NCBI RefSeq assembly: GCF_009749395.1
Contig: NZ_WBIR01000029.1
Coordinates: 1-34,810 of the forward strand
Direction of reading: 5' to 3'
DNA length: 34,810 nt
DNA from: Agromyces salentinus
GTDB lineage: Bacteria; Actinomycetota; Actinomycetes; Actinomycetales; Microbacteriaceae
Shown: one piece after another, positions 23,450 through 30,619 of the stretch
Position numbering within the stretch: position 1 is the first letter of the stretch
Layout: every line of letters begins with the position of its first letter
The notes under the pieces: generated by a model
The model's database searches: none
Told to the model about the DNA's origin: nothing
What the model saw: only the letters and a program-made list of their open reading frames with translations
Position numbers and translations under genes: made by a program

Positions 23450-24880
23450 CTACGACGCTGCTGGAGCCGTCGCGCCCGGCGCGGTGACGGGCACGAACGG
23501 GATGTGCGCGCCGATCGAGGTCGGGCCGCCGACCGGGCTGTCGACGACGAGCAGTCCATCGAGGCCGCGGATGCGCTCCTCGAGCCCGGCGAGGCCGTGG
23601 CCCGCCTCGAGCGTCGCGCCCCCGCGTCCGTTGTCAGTGACCCAGAGGTCGATCCACCAGCCGGTGGGGCACGTGTCGCGGAGGGAGGCGCGCAGCCGGA
23701 TGCCGCTCGCGTCGGCGTGCTTGACGGCATTGGTGAGCAGTTCGGCGGCCACGAAGTACACGTTCCGCTCGATCGACGCCGGGAGCACGGGCGGGGCGCC
23801 GTCGGCCGGGAGCCCGATCTCGAGCTCGACGGGGACGACGCTGCGCGCGCCCAGGGATTCGAGGGCGACCGCGAGTCCGCGGTCCTGGAGGATCGGCGGG
23901 GCGAAGCCCCGAGAGAGCGCCCGCAGCTCGTCGAGCGTCTCCCGCGCCTGCTCGCGCGCCTCGCCGAGCAGGTGCCGCGCGGCATCCGGATCGCGGTCGA
24001 TGGCGCGCTCGATGCTCGCGAGGTCCATCTGCAGGCGGACCAGCCGCTGCTGGGGACCGTCGTGGATGTCCCGTTCGAGGCGGCGGAGCGAGGCGTCCTC
24101 GGCCTGGACGGCCGCCCCGCGGGAGGCGGCGAGCCTGCTCACCTCGAGCTGGAGGGCCTCGCTGCGCCAGGCGCCGAGCACGCCGCGGGCGATCACCGAG
24201 TGCAGCGCCGTGAGACCGAGGAACACGAGCGGCAGGGTCGCGAGGAAGAGCAGGCCGACGATGAACTCGAACGCGGATTCGCCGAGGCTCGGATCGATCG
24301 AGAACGCGTTGCCCGGGAAGAGGAAGTCCAGGACGACGTCGTGCAGCCAGACGTCGCGATCGTGCTGGGGGATGAAGCGCTGCCAGATCCAGTTCGTGGT
24401 GCCGCCGAGGGCGGTCGCGACCCACGCGACCGTCAGGCTCCACGTGACGACGCTCACGACCGGGTTGATGATGAACGTGTGGAGGAGGTACAGCCAGTAG
24501 TGGCCGTCCACGAAGGGGGCGAACAGGGACCGCCAGAAGCCGTCCTCGCGAGCGCCGCGGTTCCACACCGGCGGCGCGATCGGCGGTCGACCGGCCCATC
24601 GGAGGCGCACGAGTTCGAGCACCCCGAAGCCGCGCGCCGTGTAGAGGGCCGCGACGACGACGAAGATGCCGAAGACGAGCGCGATCGTGCCGACGCCGGT
24701 GAAGAACAGGGTCGAGACGACCACAAGGCCGGTGATCGCGATGGGCATCGTCAGGATGAGGAACCCGAACTGGCGGGGCACGTCCTTCCAGAGCGACCAG
24801 TAGCTGCGGCGCGCGGGCGGCGCGGCATCCGCCGTCGTGGGCGTCGCGGGATGGTGCGGCGTGGTCATCTCAGTGCTCAT
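23450..24880 (-). CDS. Membrane sensor histidine kinase (HisKA_3 type)
   Basis: A 476-residue membrane kinase paired with the NarL-type regulator downstream. N-terminal sensor domain (about 28-230) has four membrane helices, two before and two after a roughly 100-residue soluble stretch, as in the putative-sensor family of actinobacteria. The dimerisation/phosphotransfer helix carries H273 in LERDIHDGPQQRLVRLQMDL. The ATPase domain has N384 (ELLTNAVKHAD), DNGRG (416-420) and GHGLAGLEERI (427-437). AAGGAACC precedes the ATG at 24880, which lies inside the end of the multicopper oxidase gene (11-bp overlap), so oxidase and kinase are translationally coupled. The signal is unknown; the context suggests a link to copper or envelope redox state, but that is inference. 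Confidence 0.93.
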   Translation of the reverse strand: MSTEMTTPHHPATPTTADAAPPARRSYWSLWKDVPRQFGFLILTMPIAITGLVVVSTLFFTGVGTIALVFGIFVVVAALYTARGFGVLELVRLRWAGRPPIAPPVWNRGAREDGFWRSLFAPFVDGHYWLYLLHTFIINPVVSVVTWSLTVAWVATALGGTTNWIWQRFIPQHDRDVWLHDVVLDFLFPGNAFSIDPSLGESAFEFIVGLLFLATLPLVFLGLTALHSVIARGVLGAWRSEALQLEVSRLAASRGAAVQAEDASLRRLERDIHDGPQQRLVRLQMDLASIERAIDRDPDAARHLLGEAREQARETLDELRALSRGFAPPILQDRGLAVALESLGARSVVPVELEIGLPADGAPPVLPASIERNVYFVAAELLTNAVKHADASGIRLRASLRDTCPTGWWIDLWVTDNGRGGATLEAGHGLAGLEERIRGLDGLLVVDSPVGGPTSIGAHIPFVPVTAPGATAPAAS

Positions 24881-26426
24881 GGTGGGTTCCTTCGGTCATC
24901 GTCGCACGCTGACCCGGCTCGACGACGGCGAACTGGCCCATCATGCCCTGATCCTCGTGCCACAGCAGGTGGCAGTGGTACATGTACGGCGTGTCGGCGT
25001 CGGCGTAGTCGTCGAAGCGCATGAGCAGTTCGTACTCGGTCTCGGGCTCGGTGAAGATCGTGTCCTTCCAGCCCGCGAGCTCGGGCGGCGGCGCCTCGCC
25101 GTCGACGGATGCCACGCGGAACTGCACGTCGTGCACGTGGAAGCTGTGCGGCACGGCGTTGGGGTTCTCGACCACCCAACGTTCGAGCGTGTCCACCGTG
25201 ACCGTCTCGTCGACGCGGCCCATGTCCATTGCATCGCCGTTGATCTCGAAGCTGTCGCCGAGCTCGAAGTGGCGCGTGGTCACGACCTCGGCCGGGTCGA
25301 AGTCCTGGATCTCCGTCAGCGTCGACGGCACGGATGCCGCGGGCCGGAGTTCATCGGCGGCACGCAGCTCGAGCACGTCGAACGAGTCGCTGCCGCCGTT
25401 CATGGCGGCGACGGCGGGTTCGAGCCCGGCGATCTCCGGCGTCATGCGCGACTGGAGCATGACCCGCTCCCCCGGTGCCATCCGGACGAGGACCTCGGCG
25501 CGTTCGCCCGGCGAGAGCCGGACGTGCTCGAGCGGCACGGATGCCTCGAGCAGGCCGCCATCCGTCGCGATGAGCTCGATCGGGCGGCCGTCGCCCCAGG
25601 CGAAGGCATAGCTGCGCGCCGTGGAGGCATTCAGCAGGCGGAGCCGGACGAGCTCGTCGGCCACCTCCAGGTGGGGGCGGCGCGTGCCGTTCACGACCAG
25701 CTCGTCGCCGAGCCCGCCCGCGTAGCCGCGCTGCGCGTCCTCACGAGCGCCGGCGGCGGAGAAGCCGGAGTCCTGCACGATCACGGGGACGTCATCGACG
25801 CCGTAGTCGGCCGGCAGCCCGAGCGCCCGCTCCTGCTCGTCGTGGAGGAGGAACATCCCGGCGAGGCCCATGGCGACGTGCGATTCGGTCTCGCCGTGGG
25901 GATGGGGGTGGTACCAGAGGGTCGCCGCCGGCTGGTCGATCTCCCACTCGGGCGACCACGCGGCATCCGGTGCCACCATCTGGTGCGGTCCGCCGTCCAT
26001 CTCGGCCGGGAGGTGCATGCCGTGCCAATGCACGGTCGTGGGCTCCTCGAGGGAGTTGGTGACCTCCACGCGCACGCGCTCTCCGCGGTCGGCGACGAGG
26101 GTCGGGCCGAGCAGGCTGCCGTTGAAGCCCCAGGTCTCGCTCTCGACGCCCGGTTCGAACTCGGTGGTACCGGCCTGCGCATCCAGCGCGAAGACCCGGG
26201 TGCCGTCGGCGTCGACCGAGGAATCCGCGAGCGGCGGGATCGCCAGCGGGCGGTCGAAGTCGGTGTCACCGGTCGTGTCCACGGGGCCCGGGGCGACGAT
26301 CCCGCACCCGGCGAATGCGAGCGCGACGAGGCCGCCGGCGGCCAGGGCGGACAGGGTCGTGAGGGTCGCCTTGGGCCGCCGCAGGCGGGGCCGTCGTGGC
26401 TGGGCGGAAGGCACGTCTTGGAGCAT
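24870..26426 (-). CDS. Lipoprotein multicopper oxidase
   Basis: A 518-residue extracytoplasmic copper enzyme. An Arg-rich N-region and hydrophobic segment lead to the lipobox LAFAG-C41, so it is probably lipid-anchored outside the membrane. Type 2/3 copper ligands are in H133-W-H135-G, WYH173PHPHGE, H427SFHVH432 and H484CHLLWHED, with H490 and axial M495 serving type 1 copper. The family (CueO/laccase-like) oxidises Cu(I) or organic substrates with O2. The C-terminus is His-rich (EGTHHEH) and overlaps the kinase gene. I chose the ATG at 26426; a longer frame adds unrelated Arg-rich sequence ahead of the signal peptide. First gene of an oxidase-kinase-regulator operon; the substrate cannot be told. 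Confidence 0.93.
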   Translation of the reverse strand: MLQDVPSAQPRRPRLRRPKATLTTLSALAAGGLVALAFAGCGIVAPGPVDTTGDTDFDRPLAIPPLADSSVDADGTRVFALDAQAGTTEFEPGVESETWGFNGSLLGPTLVADRGERVRVEVTNSLEEPTTVHWHGMHLPAEMDGGPHQMVAPDAAWSPEWEIDQPAATLWYHPHPHGETESHVAMGLAGMFLLHDEQERALGLPADYGVDDVPVIVQDSGFSAAGAREDAQRGYAGGLGDELVVNGTRRPHLEVADELVRLRLLNASTARSYAFAWGDGRPIELIATDGGLLEASVPLEHVRLSPGERAEVLVRMAPGERVMLQSRMTPEIAGLEPAVAAMNGGSDSFDVLELRAADELRPAASVPSTLTEIQDFDPAEVVTTRHFELGDSFEINGDAMDMGRVDETVTVDTLERWVVENPNAVPHSFHVHDVQFRVASVDGEAPPPELAGWKDTIFTEPETEYELLMRFDDYADADTPYMYHCHLLWHEDQGMMGQFAVVEPGQRATMTEGTHHEH

Positions 26427-26483
26427 GGATCCAGCCTCGCGAACCGCGGTGTGCCGCCACAGCCGGAGGACGCCCCGATCGGA

Positions 26484-26501
26484 GCGGGGGTTTTCCCCCG
26501 C
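26484..26501 (-). terminator. Terminator behind the amidohydrolase gene
   Basis: GCGGGGG-TTTT-CCCCCGC, a perfect 7-bp G/C stem, starts one base from the amidohydrolase stop codon and separates it from the multicopper oxidase operon. On the plus strand the loop is TTTT, on the minus strand AAAA. No clear -10 for the oxidase gene was seen in the remaining 57 bp. Confidence 0.65.
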
Positions 26502-26502
26502 C

Positions 26503-28044
26503 TCAGCCGCCGAGGGCGTCGTGGGTGAGCGCGCCCGCGAGCAGGGTCGCCGCGACCGGCATCCGCCGCAGGGCATCGGCCGAGGCCGTGAACGGGTCCA
26601 GGTCGAGCACCGCGAGGTCGGCGACCGCCCCCGCCTGCACCGTGTGCCCGGCCCCGCCCGTCGAGGCGGCGAGGGCCGCGCGCGCCTCGATCGCCTGCTC
26701 GGGGTGCCAGGGTTGCCGTCCGTCGCGGGTGCGGCCCACCGCCGCGGCGATCGCGATCCACGGGTCGAGGGGCGCGACGGGCGCGTCCGATCCGAGGGCG
26801 AGCTCCACGCCGGCGGCCGCCAGCCCGCCGAGCATGAAGGCGCGGTCCGTGCGCCCGGGCCAGTAGCGGTCCGCGACGTCGCGGTCGTCCATGGCGTGCT
26901 CGGGCTGCACGCTCGCGATCACGCAGAGCCGGGCGAAGCGGGCGACATCCTCCCGGCGCAGGAGCTGCGCGTGCTCGATCGAGCCGCGTCGCGCCCAGCC
27001 GGCACTCCCGAGCGCCTCGAACGCGTCGAGGACGCGGGCATTGGCCCGGTCGCCGATGGCGTGCACGGCGGGCGTGAGGCCCGCCTCCACGGCGGTCCGC
27101 ATGAGCGGGACGAGCTCGTCGTAGGGCACCGTCGCGACGCCGTGCGCGTGTTCGTGCCCCTCGAGGCCCGGGTACGGGTCGAAGCACCAGGCCGTGCGCG
27201 TGTTCAGCGAGCCGTCGGTGATGACCTTGTACGAGCCGACGCTCACGAGCCCGCCGGTGCCCTCGACGAGGTCGCCGCTGCGGAGGCCGTCGGTGATCGC
27301 GCGGTCGAGGTGCTGCGTGTAGATGCCGAACGAGACCCTGAGCGAGCGGATGCCGCGGGCGGCCCTGCGGGCCCAGTCGTCGCGGTTCCATCGCATCTCG
27401 TAGTCGGTGATGCCGACGACACCGCGCCGGGCCGCGCGGTCGGCGGCCTCGCCGACCCAGCCGTCGAGCACGTCGTCGGCCAGATCGTCGAGCTCCCGGA
27501 CGAGCGCGAAGCAGTCGTCCTCGCGGAGCACGCCCGCATCGCCGGCGAGCTCCGCCACCCCGTGCCGTCGCGCCGCCGCGGAGTTCAGCCAGCACGCGTG
27601 CAGGTCGGCCGCGACGAGGACCACCGGGACCTCGCCCGAGACGGCGTCGAGCAGGCGCCGGCTCGGGGCATCCGGCCACAGCCCGTCGCGATAGCCGAAG
27701 CCGATGACCTCCGCCTGGCCGCGGTCGACGGATGCCGCGACGAGCGCCGCGACCTCGGCTGCCGACGCTGCCGCGGCGAGGTCGAGCCGGCGGGAGACCA
27801 TCGCCCACTGCGACGCGTGCACGTGCCGGTCGTGGAGGCCCGGGACGACGTATCGACCGTCGAGCTCGATCCGGCGCGGGTGGGCCGCCCCCGATGCCGG
27901 TGCGAGCGCAGGTGCCGGCGCCGCGCCCGTCGGAGTGATGGAGACGACCCGCCCGTCGGCGAGGCTCAGGTCGAAGACGCCGTCCGCACCGGGCAGGCGG
28001 GCGCCCGAGAGCAGCACCGGCTCTGCCGCATCCGCTCGATCCAT
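26503..28044 (-). CDS. Amidohydrolase family 3 (YtcJ-like) metal-dependent hydrolase
   Basis: A 513-residue cytosolic TIM-barrel hydrolase. The metal-binding HxH is H74-V-H76 (VPGLHDRHVHASQW). Later ligands are expected in AVHAIGDRANARV and SIEHAQLL, and the catalytic Asp in ALGSDAPVAPLDPW; a C-terminal beta-sandwich cap ends ADLAVLDLDPFTASADAL. This subfamily acts on N-acyl or amide substrates, but specificity cannot be read. The ATG at 28044 overlaps the nei stop codon by one base (TGATG), with coupling expected. It is the last gene of rpiB-nei-amidohydrolase and ends at a G/C hairpin. The link with repair or sugar isomerisation is probably only positional. Confidence 0.92.
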   Translation of the reverse strand: MDRADAAEPVLLSGARLPGADGVFDLSLADGRVVSITPTGAAPAPALAPASGAAHPRRIELDGRYVVPGLHDRHVHASQWAMVSRRLDLAAAASAAEVAALVAASVDRGQAEVIGFGYRDGLWPDAPSRRLLDAVSGEVPVVLVAADLHACWLNSAAARRHGVAELAGDAGVLREDDCFALVRELDDLADDVLDGWVGEAADRAARRGVVGITDYEMRWNRDDWARRAARGIRSLRVSFGIYTQHLDRAITDGLRSGDLVEGTGGLVSVGSYKVITDGSLNTRTAWCFDPYPGLEGHEHAHGVATVPYDELVPLMRTAVEAGLTPAVHAIGDRANARVLDAFEALGSAGWARRGSIEHAQLLRREDVARFARLCVIASVQPEHAMDDRDVADRYWPGRTDRAFMLGGLAAAGVELALGSDAPVAPLDPWIAIAAAVGRTRDGRQPWHPEQAIEARAALAASTGGAGHTVQAGAVADLAVLDLDPFTASADALRRMPVAATLLAGALTHDALGG

Positions 28045-29048
28045 CACGCCTGACACCGCGGGCACCAGTACAGCTTCCGGGCGCCCATCTCCTCGAGCAC
28101 GATGTTCGTGCCGCACACGCGGCACGGCAGCCCCTCGCGCTTGTAGACCCAGTGCCGGTCCTCGCGACTGGCCATCGCGGCGCGATACGCCTCGGGGTCG
28201 AGGTCGTCCATCGTCATCATCTGGCCCGTCTCGACGCCGATCGCGAGCAGCCTGCTCCAGTCGCGCCAGAGCTCGCGGACGAGTTCCTCGGGGACCAGCC
28301 TGCCCGGGGTGTGCGGGTTCAGCCTGGCGCGGAAGAGGAGCTCCGCCCGGTAGACGTTGCCGATGCCAGCGACCACGTTCTGGTCCATGAGGAGCAGGCC
28401 GATGGGGGTGGGCTTGCGGCGCACCACGGACGTGAACCGCTCCTCGGCCGCGGGACCCAGGTCGAGCAGCGGGTCGGGCCCGAGCTTCGCGACGATCGCC
28501 TCGACCTGGGCCGGGTCGAGGACCTCGCACGCCGTCGGCCCGCGCAGGTCGGCGCAGACGTTGTCGGTGAGCAGTCGCACCCGCACCTGGCCGATGGGTT
28601 CGGGCGGGAAGCTCGTCGGCACGGCGCCGGCCTTCTCGGACTCGGACATGCGCAGGCGGGCGCGCCTGGGCGCGCCGATGGAGGTGATCGAGTTCTCGCC
28701 GGCCGAGTCGAGGACGACGGCGTCGGGGTTGGGCGCATCGAGGAACGTGCCGCGCTGGTTCGTCTGCCCCATGCGGCCGTTGGCCGACGCGATGGTCGCA
28801 TCCATCAGGATGTCGCCGGCGAAGTCCCACGCGCCGTACATGCCGAGGTGCACCCGCAGCCAGCGGTCGCCCTCGAAGCCGAGGAACATCTGCTTCCCGA
28901 CGGCGCGGGCGTCGATCACGCGACGGCCGTCGAGGTCGGCCGCGCCCTCGACGAAGCGTCCCTGCGGACTCGAGGCCCGCACGACGTGCCCGACGAAGTT
29001 GCGCTCGAACTGCCGCGTGATGCGGTGGACGGAGTGACCCTCTGGCAC
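28044..29048 (-). CDS. nei: Endonuclease VIII-like DNA glycosylase (Fpg/Nei family)
   Basis: A bifunctional DNA glycosylase/AP lyase of base-excision repair. Mature catalytic Pro2-Glu3 appear in MPEGHSVHR, with a conserved Lys in VGKQMFLGF. The H2TH region includes QNVVAGIGNVYRAELLFRA, and the C-terminal zinc finger has C309, C312, C329 and C332 (CxxC-x16-CxxC). At 334 residues it is longer than the usual 260-290; the extra length is in the middle (about 90-150), including residues rich in Ser/Glu/Ala. PEGHS and QNVVAGIGNVYR place it with the actinobacterial Nei branch rather than MutM. The GTG start at 29048 lies 4 bp behind rpiB. Confidence 0.93.
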   Translation of the reverse strand: MPEGHSVHRITRQFERNFVGHVVRASSPQGRFVEGAADLDGRRVIDARAVGKQMFLGFEGDRWLRVHLGMYGAWDFAGDILMDATIASANGRMGQTNQRGTFLDAPNPDAVVLDSAGENSITSIGAPRRARLRMSESEKAGAVPTSFPPEPIGQVRVRLLTDNVCADLRGPTACEVLDPAQVEAIVAKLGPDPLLDLGPAAEERFTSVVRRKPTPIGLLLMDQNVVAGIGNVYRAELLFRARLNPHTPGRLVPEELVRELWRDWSRLLAIGVETGQMMTMDDLDPEAYRAAMASREDRHWVYKREGLPCRVCGTNIVLEEMGARKLYWCPRCQA

Positions 29049-29052
29049 GCGC

Positions 29053-29553
29053 CTACGCCTCGTCGGGGCGGTTCACACCCTTGCCTGCGATGTCGCCGGT
29101 CGTCTCGTACTCGGCGAGCTGCGCGATGCGGCGGGCGTGGCGCTCGTCGCCCGAGAACGGCTCGGCGATGAAGGCGTCGATGTAGCGGATCGCCTCCTCG
29201 ACCGTGTGCTGGCGCGCGCCGATCGAGATCACGTTGGCGTCGTTGTGCTGGCGCGCGAGGATCGCGGTGTCCATGCTCCACACGAGTGCCGCCCGGATGC
29301 CCCTGACCTTGTTCGCCGCGATCTGCTCGCCGTTGCCCGAGCCGCCGAACACGATGCCGAGCGCATGGACCCCCTCGGCCTGGTCGGCGGCCACGGCGAG
29401 CGCGGCGTTGATGCAGAAGGCCGGGTAGTCGTCGAGCGCGTCGTAGGCGGCGGGGCCGTGGTCGAGCACCTCGTGGCCGCCGTTCGTCAGGTGGTCGACG
29501 AGGGTACGGCTGAACTCGAGGCCGGCGTGGTCGGTCGCGATGTGGATGCGCAT
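29053..29553 (-). CDS. rpiB: Ribose-5-phosphate isomerase B
   Basis: Interconverts ribose 5-phosphate and ribulose 5-phosphate in the pentose-phosphate pathway. The protein has 166 residues with the LacA/RpiB fold: MRIHIATDHAGLEF at the start, GSGNGEQIAANKV (71-83) with E76 in the place of the catalytic base described for the mycobacterial enzyme, and SIGARQHTVEEA. The ATG at 29553 has no ribosome-binding site; TAGACT ends 6 nt upstream, so the transcript is probably leaderless. First gene of rpiB-nei-amidohydrolase. Confidence 0.96.
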   Translation of the reverse strand: MRIHIATDHAGLEFSRTLVDHLTNGGHEVLDHGPAAYDALDDYPAFCINAALAVAADQAEGVHALGIVFGGSGNGEQIAANKVRGIRAALVWSMDTAILARQHNDANVISIGARQHTVEEAIRYIDAFIAEPFSGDERHARRIAQLAEYETTGDIAGKGVNRPDEA

Positions 29554-29559
29554 GCGCCA

Positions 29560-29565
29560 AGTCTA
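29560..29565 (-). promoter_or_regulatory. -10 box TAGACT of a leaderless rpiB transcript, overlapping the DUF2332 stop
   Basis: TAGACT is followed by TGGCGC and then the rpiB ATG, so transcription would begin at the start codon. The TAG of this hexamer is also the stop codon of the upstream DUF2332 gene (29563-29565). Confidence 0.6.
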
Positions 29566-30555
29566 GGGATTCGGCGCCCACGTGAGCGCACGTCCGTGGG
29601 GCTGCGCCCAGGCGACCTGGACGCCGTCGAGGGCGAGCACGAGATCGCTGCTCTCGTTCGGGACGTCCACCCGCGCCGCGATGCCGGGGAGCACTCCCCG
29701 GGCCTCCACGGAGAGCCAGTGACCGGGCAGCTGCGCCACCTGCCGTGTGAACCGTTCACGGCCCTCACCGTCGAGGTACATGAGCACCGCCGTGTGGAAC
29801 ACGACGAGCGTGGCGTCGCGAGGGGCGGATGCGGCGAGCGCGGCGAGGTGTTCGTTGAGGTCGCCCGCGACGAGGTGCGGCGGGTCGTCGGCGGCGATCG
29901 CGGCGGCCGCGCGGAGTCGTCGGCGGCGGTCCTCGTGCTCGGGCCAGACGAGCGCATCGAGCCAGTCGAGGTCGGCCGGGGATCGCACGTCGAGCGGGTT
30001 GAGGTCGATCCCGGCGCGCCAGACGATCTCGGGGAGGCGGGAGGGAACCGGCACGGGCGCGGCGCCGCGGACGGCGGCCTCCAGCACGACGGGACTCGGC
30101 CCGTCGACCGGGTCGAGTCGCGGATGTCCCGTGAACACGTAGCTGTAGCGGTCGGGGAAGAGGCAGAGACCGGCCGAGGTGCCGACCTCGAGGAGGGCGA
30201 TCGGCCCCTCGATCCCGCCGAGCACCGGCAGGTGCAGCGCGCACCTGGCGGCCTCGTTGGTCTGCGTCGCGTGGGTCAGGGCCGTGTCGCGCACCTCGTT
30301 CCAGTGCGCTCCGAGCCAGGCCGCGAACTCCGGGTAGGGCGCCGGGCGGGCGCCGAGCAGTCGGGCCGCGGAGAAGACGAGGTTCGGCTGCCGCTTGGCC
30401 GGGGGCAGCTGGTCGATGAGGGCCAGCGTCGCGGCATCCGCCGCCACGCCGCCCGCCCAGGCCTCGTAGGTCGCCGACATGCCGCGCGCCTCGACCTCGG
30501 CGAAGGCCGCGTAGCGTTCGGCGGTCGTCGCCGTGGCATCCGTGCTGGTGCTCAT
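29563..30555 (-). CDS. DUF2332 protein, methyltransferase-like
   Basis: A 330-residue soluble protein of the DUF2332 family. It begins with a helical region (1-110), then a glycine-rich strand-turn LLEVGTSAGLCLFPDRYSYV (121-140) that looks like motif I of class I SAM-dependent methyltransferases. An acidic strand follows (AGIDLNPLDVRSPADLDWLDALVWPEHEDR) and later VVFHTAVLMYL. No activity has been established to my knowledge; the methyltransferase likeness is inference from these motifs. The ATG has no ribosome-binding site; TAGCGT lies 6 nt upstream, suggesting a leaderless message. It is divergent from the zinc-ribbon SDR gene with 64 bp between, and its stop codon lies within the rpiB promoter. 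Confidence 0.88.
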   Translation of the reverse strand: MSTSTDATATTAERYAAFAEVEARGMSATYEAWAGGVAADAATLALIDQLPPAKRQPNLVFSAARLLGARPAPYPEFAAWLGAHWNEVRDTALTHATQTNEAARCALHLPVLGGIEGPIALLEVGTSAGLCLFPDRYSYVFTGHPRLDPVDGPSPVVLEAAVRGAAPVPVPSRLPEIVWRAGIDLNPLDVRSPADLDWLDALVWPEHEDRRRRLRAAAAIAADDPPHLVAGDLNEHLAALAASAPRDATLVVFHTAVLMYLDGEGRERFTRQVAQLPGHWLSVEARGVLPGIAARVDVPNESSDLVLALDGVQVAWAQPHGRALTWAPNP

Positions 30556-30561
30556 GCCGTC

Positions 30562-30567
30562 ACGCTA
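30562..30567 (-). promoter_or_regulatory. -10 box TAGCGT of a leaderless DUF2332 transcript
   Basis: TAGCGT on the minus strand, then GACGGC, then the DUF2332 ATG. The spacing of six is the same as at dut, rpiB and the SDR gene. No -35 is obvious. Confidence 0.55.
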
Positions 30568-30607
30568 CTCCCGCGTCGCGTACAGGAGACGGTCGGCCGA
30601 CACGCCG

Positions 30608-30613
30608 TAGAAT
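30608..30613 (+). promoter_or_regulatory. -10 box TAGAAT of a leaderless SDR-like gene
   Basis: TAGAAT, then CTCCGG, then the ATG at 30620. No Shine-Dalgarno is present. The -35 region (GGAGAC, 17 nt upstream) is poor. Confidence 0.6.
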
Positions 30614-30619
30614 CTCCGG

